NCBI RefSeq assembly: GCF_009176975.1
Contig: NZ_WEZG01000007.1
Location: forward strand, 124,001 to 188,000
Length of the DNA: 64,000 nt
Reading direction: 5' to 3'
Source of the DNA: Aureimonas psammosilenae
Lineage (GTDB): Bacteria; Pseudomonadota; Alphaproteobacteria; Rhizobiales; Rhizobiaceae
Both the position numbers and the translations under genes were made by a program. Below are positions 48,601 through 56,341 of this stretch, piece after piece. Position 1 is the first letter of the stretch. Every line of letters starts with the position of its first letter. Under the pieces are notes generated by a model. It did no database searches and was not told the origin of the DNA. It saw nothing but the letters and a program-made list of their open reading frames with translations.

Positions 48601-48983
48601 GCGACAATGCCCGTCAGGGCCATCGTGGTCCGCGCGGCGAGCGCAATGCCGGTGCCGGGCAAGGTCGCGGGCGCGGCGGCAACGAACGCGGCGAGGAGCA
48701 GGCGGCGTCCGCCGGAGCCGAGAACAAGCCCCGGCGCGATTTCAACAATCGCCCGTCCTTCAACAAGAAGAACGGCGAGAACGAAGGGCGCGGCCCGGGG
48801 CGCGGCGGCAACAACGAGCGCCATCGCGGACGGCCGGACGGCGAGCGCAAGGGGGGCGGCCCAAGCAATGGCGGCGGGGAGCGGCGTTTCGACAAGCCGC
48901 AGTCGCAAGCAGCGCCCAAGCGCATCGATCCCGATTCGCCCTTCGCGAAGCTCGCCGCGCTTCGAGACAAGCTCGGCAAGTAG
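45669..48983 (+). CDS. SUV3-like ATP-dependent RNA helicase with long disordered C-terminus
   Basis: 1104-residue superfamily 2 helicase. Walker A is GPTNTGKT at 26-33 and the Walker B/DEAD equivalent is DEVQ at 108-111. The second RecA domain ends with QIAGRAGRHLRDG near residue 275, and SUV3-type helical domains follow to about residue 830. Residues about 835-960 are Ala/Glu/Val-rich and acidic; residues about 965-1104 are Arg/Gly/Asn-rich with RGRGGNERG-type repeats, then a conserved-looking end (DPDSPFAKLAALRDKLGK). The tail is probably an RNA-binding disordered region. The S4-domain gene follows after 12 bases, suggesting a joint role in RNA or ribosome metabolism. Confidence 0.9.
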   Translation: MPDMNDRRPSPSPARFDGTGVTAVLGPTNTGKTFYAIERMVAHSSGVIGLPLRLLAREVYGRLVERVGESQVALVTGEEKIKPPKARFHVCTVEAMPQKTDAAFVAIDEVQLGADLERGHVFTDRILNTRGRQETLLLGASTMRSVLEKLLPGAHFVTRPRMSQLLYAGSKKTTRLPRRSAIVAFSADEVYAIAELVRRQRGGAAVVLGALSPRTRNSQVELYQSGEVDFLIATDAIGMGLNLDVDHVAFAQDWKFDGFQYRQLTLPEMGQIAGRAGRHLRDGTFGVTGQVDPFAPEVVEALEAHNFPPVRNMQWRSADLDFSSVRALMASLDVVPSLPELTRSLPSVDQRALEHVSRDKGIADRAVGAARVALLWEACKLPDYRRIAPAQHAEIIATVYRDLADNGHVAEDYMAAEVHRADRMEGDIDTLSRRIAEIRTWTYISHRPDWLADPTHWQQKTRDIENRLSDALHERLTKRFVDRRTSVLMKRLREKAFMEAEIGSDGKVTVEGHHVGELQGFRFSPDTHADGPDAKAVRAAAQQALGTEFETRAERFANAPNGDLALGQDGLLRWLGAPVASLSGGENPLKPRLVLLADDQLAGPARDKVVARAERYVTFQVSTLLKPLADLQAAEELTGTAKGIAYRLVESFGLLQRREVSEEIRSLDQEARAALRRHGVRFGAYHIFVPALVKPAPANLLTLLWAIAHDGRDKPGFGDVTQLLATGRTSAVADTSFDPTFYALAGYRLLGRRAVRVDILERLADLIRPALAWKPGTAKRPDGGYDGAQFVATPAMMSILGATADDMEEILRGLGYRSQGVEAEVVTRTIARFEEEAAEAARAAKAAAETLALSEAAPAEGVEAPASEASAGSMQEPVAASSETEGEAAVAPEAVAEEAPEAAPVEEVAVAEDAVPAEETAAAGEVSTDPVEALSAEGTTPESAEAQAAAPVVEDAKPAEAPKLVQVWRPGGRHDNRRDNARQGHRGPRGERNAGAGQGRGRGGNERGEEQAASAGAENKPRRDFNNRPSFNKKNGENEGRGPGRGGNNERHRGRPDGERKGGGPSNGGGERRFDKPQSQAAPKRIDPDSPFAKLAALRDKLGK

Positions 48984-48995
48984 GCGAGGGCGGCC

Positions 48996-49340
48996 TTGAG
49001 CGAAGGACAGCGCATCGACAAATGGCTGTTCTTCGCGCGCGTCGTCAAATCGCGCTCGCTGGCGCAGAAACTAGCGGTGTCGGGCGCCGTGCGCGTCAAC
49101 CGCGAGAAGATCGCCAGCGCCTCCCGGCTCGTGCGGCCGGGGGATGTCCTGACCCTTTCCATGCCGCGCGAAATCCGCGTTCTTCGCATTCTGGACGGCG
49201 GGGAGCGCCGGGGTCCGGCAAGCGAAGCGCAGCGTCTCTACGAGGATCTCGGGCGCGAAACGGCGCCGGCAGATGCGGGAGGGGCGCCGAGCGAGGTCGA
49301 GAAGGCGGTTCCTTCCCAAAACGGCTCCGAGCCTGTTTAG
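48996..49340 (+). CDS. S4-domain RNA-binding protein (Hsp15-like)
   Basis: 114-residue protein with an S4 RNA-binding domain at residues 5-65 (QRIDKWLFFARVVKSRSLAQ; VRVNREKI). It resembles heat shock protein 15 (HslR), which binds stalled 50S subunits carrying nascent peptidyl-tRNA. The start is TTG at 48996. The C-terminal 40 residues are acidic and probably disordered. It lies 12 bases after the helicase gene and is likely cotranscribed with it. Confidence 0.88.
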   Translation: MSEGQRIDKWLFFARVVKSRSLAQKLAVSGAVRVNREKIASASRLVRPGDVLTLSMPREIRVLRILDGGERRGPASEAQRLYEDLGRETAPADAGGAPSEVEKAVPSQNGSEPV

Positions 49341-49540
49341 GCCGATCGCGGGAACGGCTTTCCGCCGCAGCGCCTTTTCGCGACAGGCTTTGCCCTTGCA
49401 GCCATCTTCGCCAGCCGCTACCTGCAAAGCCTGAAAGGCGAGTTCCCGCCGATCGATCAGATCGGCGGCGCGGGCTTGGCCTGCCATAGAACGAGGGACC
49501 GGGCCCACGCGAGCCTTCAGTCCCATCTTCCGAGGATCGC

Positions 49541-49882
49541 ATGACCTACGTCGTCACCGACAACTGCATCAAGTGCAAGTACATGGATTGCGTCGAGGTG
49601 TGTCCGGTGGACTGCTTCTACGAAGGCGACAACATGCTCGTCATCCATCCGGACGAATGCATCGACTGCGGCGTCTGCGAACCGGAATGCCCAGCCGAGG
49701 CGATCAAGCCCGACACCGAACCGGCGCTGGAGAAATGGTTGAAGGTCAACGCCGATTATGCGGCGCAATGGCCGAACATCACCATCAAGCGCGATGCGCC
49801 CGCCGACGCCAAGGCCCATGACGGCGAGCCGGAGAAGTTCGAGAAGTACTTTTCCGCCGAGCCCGGCCAGGGCGACGCCTGA
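49541..49882 (+). CDS. fdxA: Ferredoxin FdxA (7Fe-8S type)
   Basis: 113-residue seven-iron ferredoxin. The Cys ligands are at 9, 12, 17, 21, 25, 40, 43, 46 and 50 in the pattern [17 protein letters not shown] then [11 protein letters not shown], followed by [11 protein letters not shown]. It holds one [3Fe-4S] and one [4Fe-4S] cluster; the C-terminal half is the usual helical extension. The gene order S4 protein-fdxA-carD is common in Rhizobiales. Confidence 0.95.
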   Translation: MTYVVTDNCIKCKYMDCVEVCPVDCFYEGDNMLVIHPDECIDCGVCEPECPAEAIKPDTEPALEKWLKVNADYAAQWPNITIKRDAPADAKAHDGEPEKFEKYFSAEPGQGDA

Positions 49883-50334
49883 TTCGCATCAGCCGGCCGT
49901 GAATCCCCGTTCGGGGCGGCCCGGAAGCTCGGTCGACGCCGTCTGGCGTTGACTGGTTGTTAATATTTCAGGGCATAACCCCGATTCGCCGTTTTTTATG
50001 GGCGCCTAACCGGGTTTGTCGAGGCGTAATGGCGCACGTGCGCGCTGCAAAACTTGAATTTTGCAGCGTAACAGGGTATTATTCCTGCAACAGTCGAGCG
50101 AAAAGCCTTCTCCAAGGCTCGCACCGCCTCGAGACTTCAAAGGACGATCCGCCTTCAACGCCGCGCCTTGACCCGCTTTCGGGCGGATTGGTCGCGTTTG
50201 TGGAAGGCGAATTCCTCGCCGGTCGAACTGTTGCCCCGTTCCGGCGGGGCGCGTTGCAATTCGTGGTGCGAAGCACCGCCGTCCGTGTCTAGCGGCTGTC
50301 ATGGCCGGGCACAACAGGGAGTTTAGGCAAGCGT
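49883..50334. other. 452-bp intergenic region upstream of carD with palindromes
   Basis: Contains no convincing gene: a 111-codon frame (49957-50292) has no family features. It has a short AT-rich patch (about 49949-50000), a 12-bp palindrome (50032-50043) and directly after it a 10-bp perfect hairpin. A TTGACT (49949-49954) may be a -35 element, but no well-spaced -10 was found. The size suggests a long leader or several control sites for carD. Confidence 0.6.
50032..50068. promoter_or_regulatory. Abutting palindrome and hairpin upstream of carD
   Basis: GCGCACGTGCGC (50032-50043) is a perfect palindrome. CGCTGCAAAA (50043-50052) pairs with TTTTGCAGCG (50059-50068) around the loop CTTGAA. 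The second element has a U-rich 3' arm rather than a trailing U-run, so it is not a standard terminator. Possible regulator site or leader structure for carD. Confidence 0.4.
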
Positions 50335-50946
50335 ATGACCTCCATTCAGAAGAAGTCGGTTTCGCAGCGTCCTTCCTTCAAGACCGGCGAGAGCATCGTT
50401 TATCCGGCGCACGGCGTCGGGCAGATCGTGGCGATCGAAGAGCAGGTCGTGGCCGGCATGAAGCTCGAACTCTTCGTGATCGACTTCGACAAGGACAAGA
50501 TGCGCTTGAAGGTGCCGGTCGCCAAGGCCGAGAGCGTCGGCATGCGCAAGCTGTCGGAAACGGATTTCGTGGAGCGTGCGCTGAAGGTGGTGCAGGGCCG
50601 CGCCCGCGTGAAGAAGACCATGTGGAGCCGCCGTGCGCAGGAATACGACGCCAAGATCAATTCCGGCGACCTGATCCAGATCGCCGAAGTGGTTCGCGAC
50701 CTCTACCGTGCCGACAGCCAGCCCGAGCAGTCCTATTCCGAGCGTCAGCTTTATGAAGCCGCCCTTGGCCGCATGGCGCGCGAACTCGCCGCTGTCCAGG
50801 GCATCTCCGAAACCGAAGCCGTGCGCCTCATCGAGGTGAACCTCAACAAGGGCCCCCGTCGCGGCGCCAAGGTCGAGGACGAGGCCAACGAAGGCGATGC
50901 CGAGGACGCCGAGGCGGAGATCGACGCCGAAGTGCAGGCGGCCTGA
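50335..50946 (+). CDS. carD: CarD/CdnL-family RNA polymerase-binding regulator
   Basis: 203-residue transcription factor that contacts the RNA polymerase beta subunit and stabilises open complexes. The N-terminal Tudor-like RNAP-interacting domain spans about residues 15-75 (FKTGESIVYPAHGVGQIVAIEE), followed by a helical DNA-binding part with MWSRRAQEYDAKINSGD. The C-terminal 25 residues are acidic (EDEANEGDAEDAEAE). ATG at 50335. Followed by a strong terminator, so probably monocistronic. Confidence 0.94.
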   Translation: MTSIQKKSVSQRPSFKTGESIVYPAHGVGQIVAIEEQVVAGMKLELFVIDFDKDKMRLKVPVAKAESVGMRKLSETDFVERALKVVQGRARVKKTMWSRRAQEYDAKINSGDLIQIAEVVRDLYRADSQPEQSYSERQLYEAALGRMARELAAVQGISETEAVRLIEVNLNKGPRRGAKVEDEANEGDAEDAEAEIDAEVQAA

Positions 50947-50973
50947 TCCGCTTCCCATCCGGACGCATCATCT

Positions 50974-51006
50974 AACGGCCGCGCATTGCGCGGCCGTTTT
51001 ATTTTT
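50974..51006 (+). terminator. Intrinsic terminator of carD
   Basis: Perfect 11-bp stem AACGGCCGCGC (50974-50984) with GCGCGGCCGTT (50988-50998), a three-base loop and a T-rich tail (TTTTATTTTT). Confidence 0.93.
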
Positions 51007-51252
51007 GCCGGCTCTCGACTTCCGCCGGTCGCTTCCAAGGCGCATGGTCTGACCCTCAAGATTTAATGGTGCCGGAACAAAGAGTTCGACCCGGCTCTTG
51101 CCGTCACCCGCGCTCATCCCAATTCTGAACGGAAAGTCTCACCCTCTGGGAACGTTTTCCCGCCAAAGCCGTTTTGTGCTTGGGGCGCTTGGGGCCGTAT
51201 CGGCGTTTGCGCAGGCCAGCCGCAAGGCTATGGCATAGCAACGAGGTGAGCG
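51007..51252. other. Intergenic region holding the rpoH promoter
   Basis: No gene is seen between the carD terminator and rpoH. The only clear element is the GGAAC-N16-CGTT promoter at 51149-51173, leaving an untranslated leader of roughly 70 bases. Confidence 0.6.
51149..51173 (+). promoter_or_regulatory. EcfG-type (general stress) promoter of rpoH
   Basis: GGAAC at 51149-51153 and CGTT at 51170-51173 are separated by exactly 16 bases, matching the alphaproteobacterial EcfG consensus. The -35 lies in a small inverted repeat (GGGAA at 51148-51152, TTCCC at 51157-51161). The downstream gene starts about 80 bases later. Confidence 0.75.
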
Positions 51253-52119
51253 ATGAAGACTCAGTCCGCACGGCGCACGATGATCCGGGCCGCGATGGCG
51301 GCGCCGTATCTCGAGCGCGAGGAAGAGTACGAACTGGCGGTGAAGTGGAAGGAGAACCAAGATCAGGCGGCTCTCCACAAGATCACCTCGGCGCATATGC
51401 GCCTCGTCATCTCGATGGCGGCGAAGTTCCGTCATTTCGGCCTGCCCATGAACGACCTGATCCAGGAAGGCCATGTCGGCCTTTTGGAAGCCGCGGCTCG
51501 CTTCGAGCCCGAACGCGAGGTTCGCTTTTCGACCTATGCGACTTGGTGGATTCGCGCCTCGATTCAGGACTACATCCTGCGCAACTGGTCGATCGTGCGC
51601 GGTGGCACATCCTCGGCGCAGAAAGCTCTCTTCTTCAACCTCCGTCGTCTGCGTGCGCGCCTGAGCCAGGGCTCGGAAGCGCTCTCCACTTCCGATATGT
51701 ATCGCGAGATCGCGACCGCATTGAAAGTGTCGGAAGGCGATGTCGCCTTGATGGATTCGCGCTTGTCGGGGCCGGACTCCTCGCTCAACGCACCGCTTCT
51801 GGAAGACGATTCGGGCAGTGCCGACCGTCAGGATTTCCTGATTGCCAACGACCCGCTGCCGGACGAGATGGTGTCCAGTTCCATCGATGACGAGCGCCGC
51901 GTCCTTTGGCTGAACACCGCCCTCGATGTCCTCAGCGACCGCGAGTTGAAGATCATCCGCGAACGCCGCCTTCAGGATGAAGGCGAAACGCTGGAAGCGC
52001 TTGGCACAAAGCTCGGCATTTCCAAGGAACGCGTGCGCCAGATCGAGACCCGCGCCCTGGAAAAGCTGCGCGCGGCGCTTCTCAACGCCGTTCCCGATCA
52101 GACCGCTTTCGTGAGCTGA
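51253..52119 (+). CDS. rpoH: Alternative sigma factor RpoH (sigma-32, RpoH2 type)
   Basis: 288-residue sigma-70 family factor. Region 2 has LIQEGHVGLLEAAARFEPE and FSTYATWWIRASIQDYILR. The RpoH box, the mark of sigma-32 proteins, is QKALFFNLRR at 123-132. Region 4 has LGISKERVRQIETRALEKLR. Many Rhizobiales have two or more rpoH genes. The EcfG-type promoter here fits the RpoH2 class, which is induced through the general stress or singlet-oxygen response rather than being the main heat-shock factor. Monocistronic, with a strong terminator. Confidence 0.92.
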   Translation: MKTQSARRTMIRAAMAAPYLEREEEYELAVKWKENQDQAALHKITSAHMRLVISMAAKFRHFGLPMNDLIQEGHVGLLEAAARFEPEREVRFSTYATWWIRASIQDYILRNWSIVRGGTSSAQKALFFNLRRLRARLSQGSEALSTSDMYREIATALKVSEGDVALMDSRLSGPDSSLNAPLLEDDSGSADRQDFLIANDPLPDEMVSSSIDDERRVLWLNTALDVLSDRELKIIRERRLQDEGETLEALGTKLGISKERVRQIETRALEKLRAALLNAVPDQTAFVS

Positions 52120-52150
52120 CAGGCGGCGCTTCCGACAGGACCACATAAAG

Positions 52151-52175
52151 AAGGGAGCCGTTCGGCTCCCTTTTT
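52151..52175 (+). terminator. Intrinsic terminator of rpoH
   Basis: AAGGGAGCC (52151-52159) pairs with GGCTCCCTT (52164-52172) around a four-base loop, within a run of five T residues. Confidence 0.92.
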
Positions 52176-52210
52176 CGTATCGGGCGGGAAAGACGTGGCG
52201 GGTGGTTCGG

Positions 52211-53725
52211 CTATTCAGCGACGATCTTGTAGCGCGTTCCGGCGCTGACGCCCCCGTCTTCCGGGATCTCGTTGAGAAGGCGGAAGATCTCTTCCTTCCG
52301 ATCGATGCCGACGATCTTGCGCGAGATCGAATCCACCGTGTCGCCGCTCTTGGCCTGCACGATGCGGATGCGAAGCGGCTTCAGCGAATTCTTCTCTTCC
52401 GGCGTCAGTAGGCGGAACGAGCTCGCCACGCCCTGCGCGGTGCGCTGGATGCCTTCCCCCGCCGCGCTCGGCATGGCGGTGAGGAAGCGATAAACCTGCC
52501 CGCCGATGCGGATCACCGTTACGTCGAACACGTATTCGCCGCCCGTCGCGCGGGCCGAAACGGCTTCGAGGTTGCCGATGCGCTCCGGCTGGATGCTGGA
52601 CGGGTCGAGCCCGCCGATCCAGCCGCTGGTGATGTAGTCGCGAAGCGGCGTCGTTTCCGGTAGAGCCACGCCGTCGAAGCGGATCGCCGTGTCGGACGGC
52701 CCTGTCGCGAGCACGGCTTCCGCCGTGTTGTCGATCACGAAGCCTTCTGGCACGCGGAAGGTTATGCCGAGGCCTGGATGAAAGAAGTCGTGGCCGCGCA
52801 CATAGCCTTCCACCGCCGAATCGCCGAACAGCATGCCGTCGATGCCCGACAGGTAGCGGTCGCGGTCGGTCGCCCCCGTTCCGGGCGCGCCGAACTGGCG
52901 GGCATGGTTTTCCGCGAGATCGATGCGCTGCGGCGTGCCGGGATGGGAGGCGAGGAAGTCGAGATTCGGGTTCTCGGCCTGGAACGCGTTGCGGAAATGC
53001 GAGTAGGCGTCCATCGCCCGAAGGAAACGCGCCGCCGCGAAGGCGTCGAAGCCCGCCCGCCCGATCTGGCGAATACCGAGCGCGTCGGCCTGAAGTTCCT
53101 GATTGCGCGAAAAGCTGGCGAGGCTGAGACGCCCGCGCGCCAGGGCCGCGCGCCCCGCCGCGTCGCTCGCCAGCACTTCCGACACGACGCGGCCGGCAAG
53201 CTCGGCCGCCTGCTCGCGCCGCTGCCGCTCGATGCCGTGATTGGCGGTGACGTGGCCCATCTCGTGGGCGATTACCGCTGCGACCTCGGCCGAATCGTTG
53301 GCGAGGGCCAGAAGGCCACGCGTGACATAAAGATAGCCGCCCGGCAGCGCGAAGGCGTTGACGTTTGGGGAATTCAAGACGGTGATGCGATAAGCGCGGG
53401 TCTGGTCGTCGGTCACCGCCGCGAGCCGCCCGACGATGGTGGCCAGCGTCTGCTCCAGCTTCGGGTCGTTGTAAGCGCCGCCATAGGTCGCGAGGATCTT
53501 GGGGTGCTGCGACTGGCCGATGCTGGATTGCGGGTCGCCCTTCTGCACGCCCTCGAAGGTGACGGGATCGCGCGAGGGACCGGGCATGTAGCCGGTCTGC
53601 ATCTTCGCCGACTCCGCGTCCGCCGCTTCCTGCAGACTGTTGCCGATGGAGGTGCAGGCGCCGAGCGAGGTGACCAGCATGAGGGCCGCCGCGCGACGCA
53701 TCAACTGGGCCCCAAGCGGCCGCAT
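52211..53725 (-). CDS. M48-family metalloprotease lipoprotein with LysM-like C-terminus
   Basis: 504-residue periplasmic protease of the BepA/YfgC/LoiP kind. A lipoprotein signal ends in SLGAC (lipidated Cys24). The zinc site is His154-Glu155-xx-His158 (AHEMGHVTANH), with a third ligand Glu210 in NQELQADALG. After the protease domain comes a region of about 180 residues, and the end (about 452-504, IVQAKSGDTVDSISRKIVG) looks like a LysM domain. The start at 53725 gives a normal signal peptide; ATGs at 53701, 53734 and 53767 and a longer frame to 53926 are alternatives. Likely role is outer-membrane protein quality control. Confidence 0.87.
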   Translation of the reverse strand: MRPLGAQLMRRAAALMLVTSLGACTSIGNSLQEAADAESAKMQTGYMPGPSRDPVTFEGVQKGDPQSSIGQSQHPKILATYGGAYNDPKLEQTLATIVGRLAAVTDDQTRAYRITVLNSPNVNAFALPGGYLYVTRGLLALANDSAEVAAVIAHEMGHVTANHGIERQRREQAAELAGRVVSEVLASDAAGRAALARGRLSLASFSRNQELQADALGIRQIGRAGFDAFAAARFLRAMDAYSHFRNAFQAENPNLDFLASHPGTPQRIDLAENHARQFGAPGTGATDRDRYLSGIDGMLFGDSAVEGYVRGHDFFHPGLGITFRVPEGFVIDNTAEAVLATGPSDTAIRFDGVALPETTPLRDYITSGWIGGLDPSSIQPERIGNLEAVSARATGGEYVFDVTVIRIGGQVYRFLTAMPSAAGEGIQRTAQGVASSFRLLTPEEKNSLKPLRIRIVQAKSGDTVDSISRKIVGIDRKEEIFRLLNEIPEDGGVSAGTRYKIVAE

Positions 53726-53978
53726 CTGGAACATCCCGGTCACCGGCAAGCATGGCGTCGCGAGCATGCGAGGCGTCGTTCCCTCATCAAGACGATCGAT
53801 GGCTTCTTCGCGAGTGCGAAAGAACCATCCACGAACGTTTCTCGTAGCGCGGGACCGGGGGACGGCGAAAGAGCCTAACGGCCACAATCGTCGAGCATCC
53901 TGATCTTCGCCAACGGTCGATGGCAAAGCGCGGTAATCGGCAATGTGGACCGAAATGCGTTCCCCCGATCAGGCCTCG

Positions 53979-54698
53979 TCAAAGCCCGAGATACTGCGCG
54001 ACCGGACCGGAGGCGGCGGAGAGGATTTCCTCGGTGTTTCCCAGCGCCGCGATGCGCCCGTCTTCCACGAAGGCGGTGCGGTTCGTGCGCCCGCGCGCGT
54101 CCTCCGGATGGTGCGTCACCATCAGAACGGTGAGGGGAGAGCGGCCGGCTCTGCTGCGCAGAGTGCCGAGGAGTTCCATCATCTCGCGGCGGAGCGCCGG
54201 CCCGAGCGCGGCGAAGGGCTCGTCCAGAAGAAGAAGCGGGCGCTCGCGCAGGAACGCCCTCGCCAGCGCCACCCGCTGTCGCTCGCCCCCCGACATCTCG
54301 GCCGGACGGCGATTTTCGAAGCCCGCGAGACCGACGCTGTCGAGCGCCTTCGAGACGGCGGCCTTTCCCGCTGCATCGAGCTTCAGGTCGGGCGCGATGC
54401 CGAGCGCGACGTTTCGGAAGGCGTCGAGATGGGCGAAGAGATTATGTTCCTGAAAAACCACGCTGAGCGGCCGCTCGGCCGGGGAACGGCGCGTCACATC
54501 CGCCCCCGCGATCAGGATGCGCCCTTTGCCCGGCCGAAGAAAACCGGCCACGAGGTCGATCAGCGTCGACTTGCCGGCGCCGCTCGGCCCGATCACCGCC
54601 AGCCATTCGCCGGCGGCGACGTCCAAGTCGAAGCGCATGGCGCGGCCCTCGAAGGCATATTCGACACCGTCGAGAAGAAGGGCGGGCTCCGTCGTCAT
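53979..54698 (-). CDS. thiQ: Thiamine ABC transporter ATP-binding protein ThiQ
   Basis: 239-residue ABC ATPase. Walker A GPSGAGKST at 37-45, Q-loop VVFQEHNLFAHL, signature MSGGERQRVALARA near residue 135, Walker B LLLLDEPFAALGP and the switch His in VTHHPEDA. It energises import of thiamine or TPP. It starts inside the thiP stop (ATGA). Third gene of the riboswitch-controlled thiB-thiP-thiQ unit. Confidence 0.92.
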   Translation of the reverse strand: MTTEPALLLDGVEYAFEGRAMRFDLDVAAGEWLAVIGPSGAGKSTLIDLVAGFLRPGKGRILIAGADVTRRSPAERPLSVVFQEHNLFAHLDAFRNVALGIAPDLKLDAAGKAAVSKALDSVGLAGFENRRPAEMSGGERQRVALARAFLRERPLLLLDEPFAALGPALRREMMELLGTLRSRAGRSPLTVLMVTHHPEDARGRTNRTAFVEDGRIAALGNTEEILSAASGPVAQYLGL

Positions 54699-56341
54699 CG
54701 GGCGTCGTTCCCGCGTTTGCGAAAGGCGGCTTCGGCGAGCGTCACGAGGATGAGGCTGGCCGCGCCGAGGATCAGCGCGATGCCGGCTGCATCTGCCGTG
54801 CGATAGCTGCCCATGCGCTGGTAGAGAAGGAAGGGGAGGGTCACGAAATCCTCGTTGCCGAAAAGGGCGACCACGCCGAGATCGCCGAGCGACAAAGCAA
54901 GCGCCAGCGCGAAGCCGAGGCCGAGCGGGCCGCGCAGGGCCGGCCATTCGATATGGCGAAGGCGCGACAGGCCCTGGAGGCCGAGATGCGCGGCGAGGCG
55001 GCGATGGCGCGCGAGCGTTTCGGTCAAGGCGGGGCCGAGAATGCGCATCGTGAAGGGCATGGCCATCACGGCATTGGTGGCGACCACCATCGCGGGTGCG
55101 AAGGCGAAGACGTCCACGCGTCCGGTGAGAAGGAGAAACCAGCCGGCCCCGACCACCACGGGCGGCACCACGAGAACCACGCCGGACGACAGATCGAGGA
55201 AGGTGCCGACGAGCCGCGCCCCCCTGCCGCCGTCGCGTAGGGCTTCCCGACCGAACAGGAGCGACAGGGCCAGAAGGCTCGAAAGGCAAGCGGCACCGAG
55301 CGATACGGCAAGGCTCGTCAGCGCCGCGCGGTGAAGCAGCGGATCGCCGAAAAGCCGGGCGAGATCGGCCTTCGCGCCGTTGATGACGATCGCCGCGAAG
55401 GGCAGGAGAATGAAGGACAGGCCGAGAAGGAGCACCGCTCCGTCGAGAAGCCGTGAGGCGAGAGACGGCTTGCCGAAGCGCCGCGCCGGTCGTCCGAGGG
55501 TGAAGGCGGTGTCGAGCCGGCCGGCAAGGCGCAGCGTCAAAGCCAGGAAGACGGCGGTCAGAACGATCTGCGCGAGCGACAGGACCACCGCGCGCGCCGG
55601 ATCGAAGTCCGCTCTCAGCGACTGATAGATCTCGACCTCCAGCGTGGTCGCGCCGGGTCCCCCGCCCAGAACCAGAACGAGCGTGAAACTCGTGATGCAG
55701 ATCATGAAGGTGAGGCTCGCCGCCCCCGGAAGAGCGCGACGCATGGCCGGCCACTCGATCAGGCGGAAGGTGCTTGCCCCCGAAAAGCCGAGTTGCCCTG
55801 CGAGCCGCCAGCTTTCCCCCGGCACGGCGTCGAGACTCGCGAAAAGAAGGCGCGTCGCGAGCGGCAGGTTGAAGAAGACATGGGCGATCAGGATGCCGGA
55901 CAGACCGTAGATATCGAGGCGCGGCAGTCCGAGAAGAACGAGCCCCTGTGAGACGATGCCGGACCGGCCCCAGACGGCGAGGAGGCCGAGCGCGCCGACA
56001 AGAACGGGCAGCGCCTGGGGAAGAAGCAGAAGGCGGAGAACCAAGCCCCGGCCCGGAAAGGCCGTGCGGTGAAGCGCGAGCGCCAGCGGCACCGCGCCCA
56101 CGACGGAAAGAAGCGCCGACAGAAAGGCCTGTTCCAGCGTGAAGAGAACCACGCCGCGCAGATAGGAATCGCCGAAAAGGGCGCTCGGCGAGACGCCTTC
56201 CGCCGCTCCGAAAAGAAGGGCAAGGAAGGCGACGCCGAGAAACAACCAAAGACCGGCGGCGGCCCCGAGGCCGAGGCCGATCTTCCCCCTCCGGTCCGCG
56301 TCGAAAACGGGCGCGCTCAGCGGCCGAGCGCCTTCAGCCAT
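54695..56341 (-). CDS. thiP: Thiamine ABC transporter permease ThiP
   Basis: 548-residue inner-membrane permease with about twelve helices, made of two tandem binding-protein-dependent permease halves. Each half has an EAA-like loop (GFSGASTFRLIEWPAMRRALP in the first; LGLQGLSRLRHIEWPALRGPL in the second). The start overlaps the 3' end of thiB by 25 bases. Double-length fusion is normal for ThiP. Confidence 0.92.
   Translation of the reverse strand: MAEGARPLSAPVFDADRRGKIGLGLGAAAGLWLFLGVAFLALLFGAAEGVSPSALFGDSYLRGVVLFTLEQAFLSALLSVVGAVPLALALHRTAFPGRGLVLRLLLLPQALPVLVGALGLLAVWGRSGIVSQGLVLLGLPRLDIYGLSGILIAHVFFNLPLATRLLFASLDAVPGESWRLAGQLGFSGASTFRLIEWPAMRRALPGAASLTFMICITSFTLVLVLGGGPGATTLEVEIYQSLRADFDPARAVVLSLAQIVLTAVFLALTLRLAGRLDTAFTLGRPARRFGKPSLASRLLDGAVLLLGLSFILLPFAAIVINGAKADLARLFGDPLLHRAALTSLAVSLGAACLSSLLALSLLFGREALRDGGRGARLVGTFLDLSSGVVLVVPPVVVGAGWFLLLTGRVDVFAFAPAMVVATNAVMAMPFTMRILGPALTETLARHRRLAAHLGLQGLSRLRHIEWPALRGPLGLGFALALALSLGDLGVVALFGNEDFVTLPFLLYQRMGSYRTADAAGIALILGAASLILVTLAEAAFRKRGNDAR

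Noticed and set aside
49351-49375. GGAAC upstream of fdxA
   Set aside because: No matching -10 box at the correct distance.
49957-50292. 111-codon frame before carD
   Set aside because: No homology features, odd composition and it covers palindromes and an AT-rich patch; better read as a non-coding control region.
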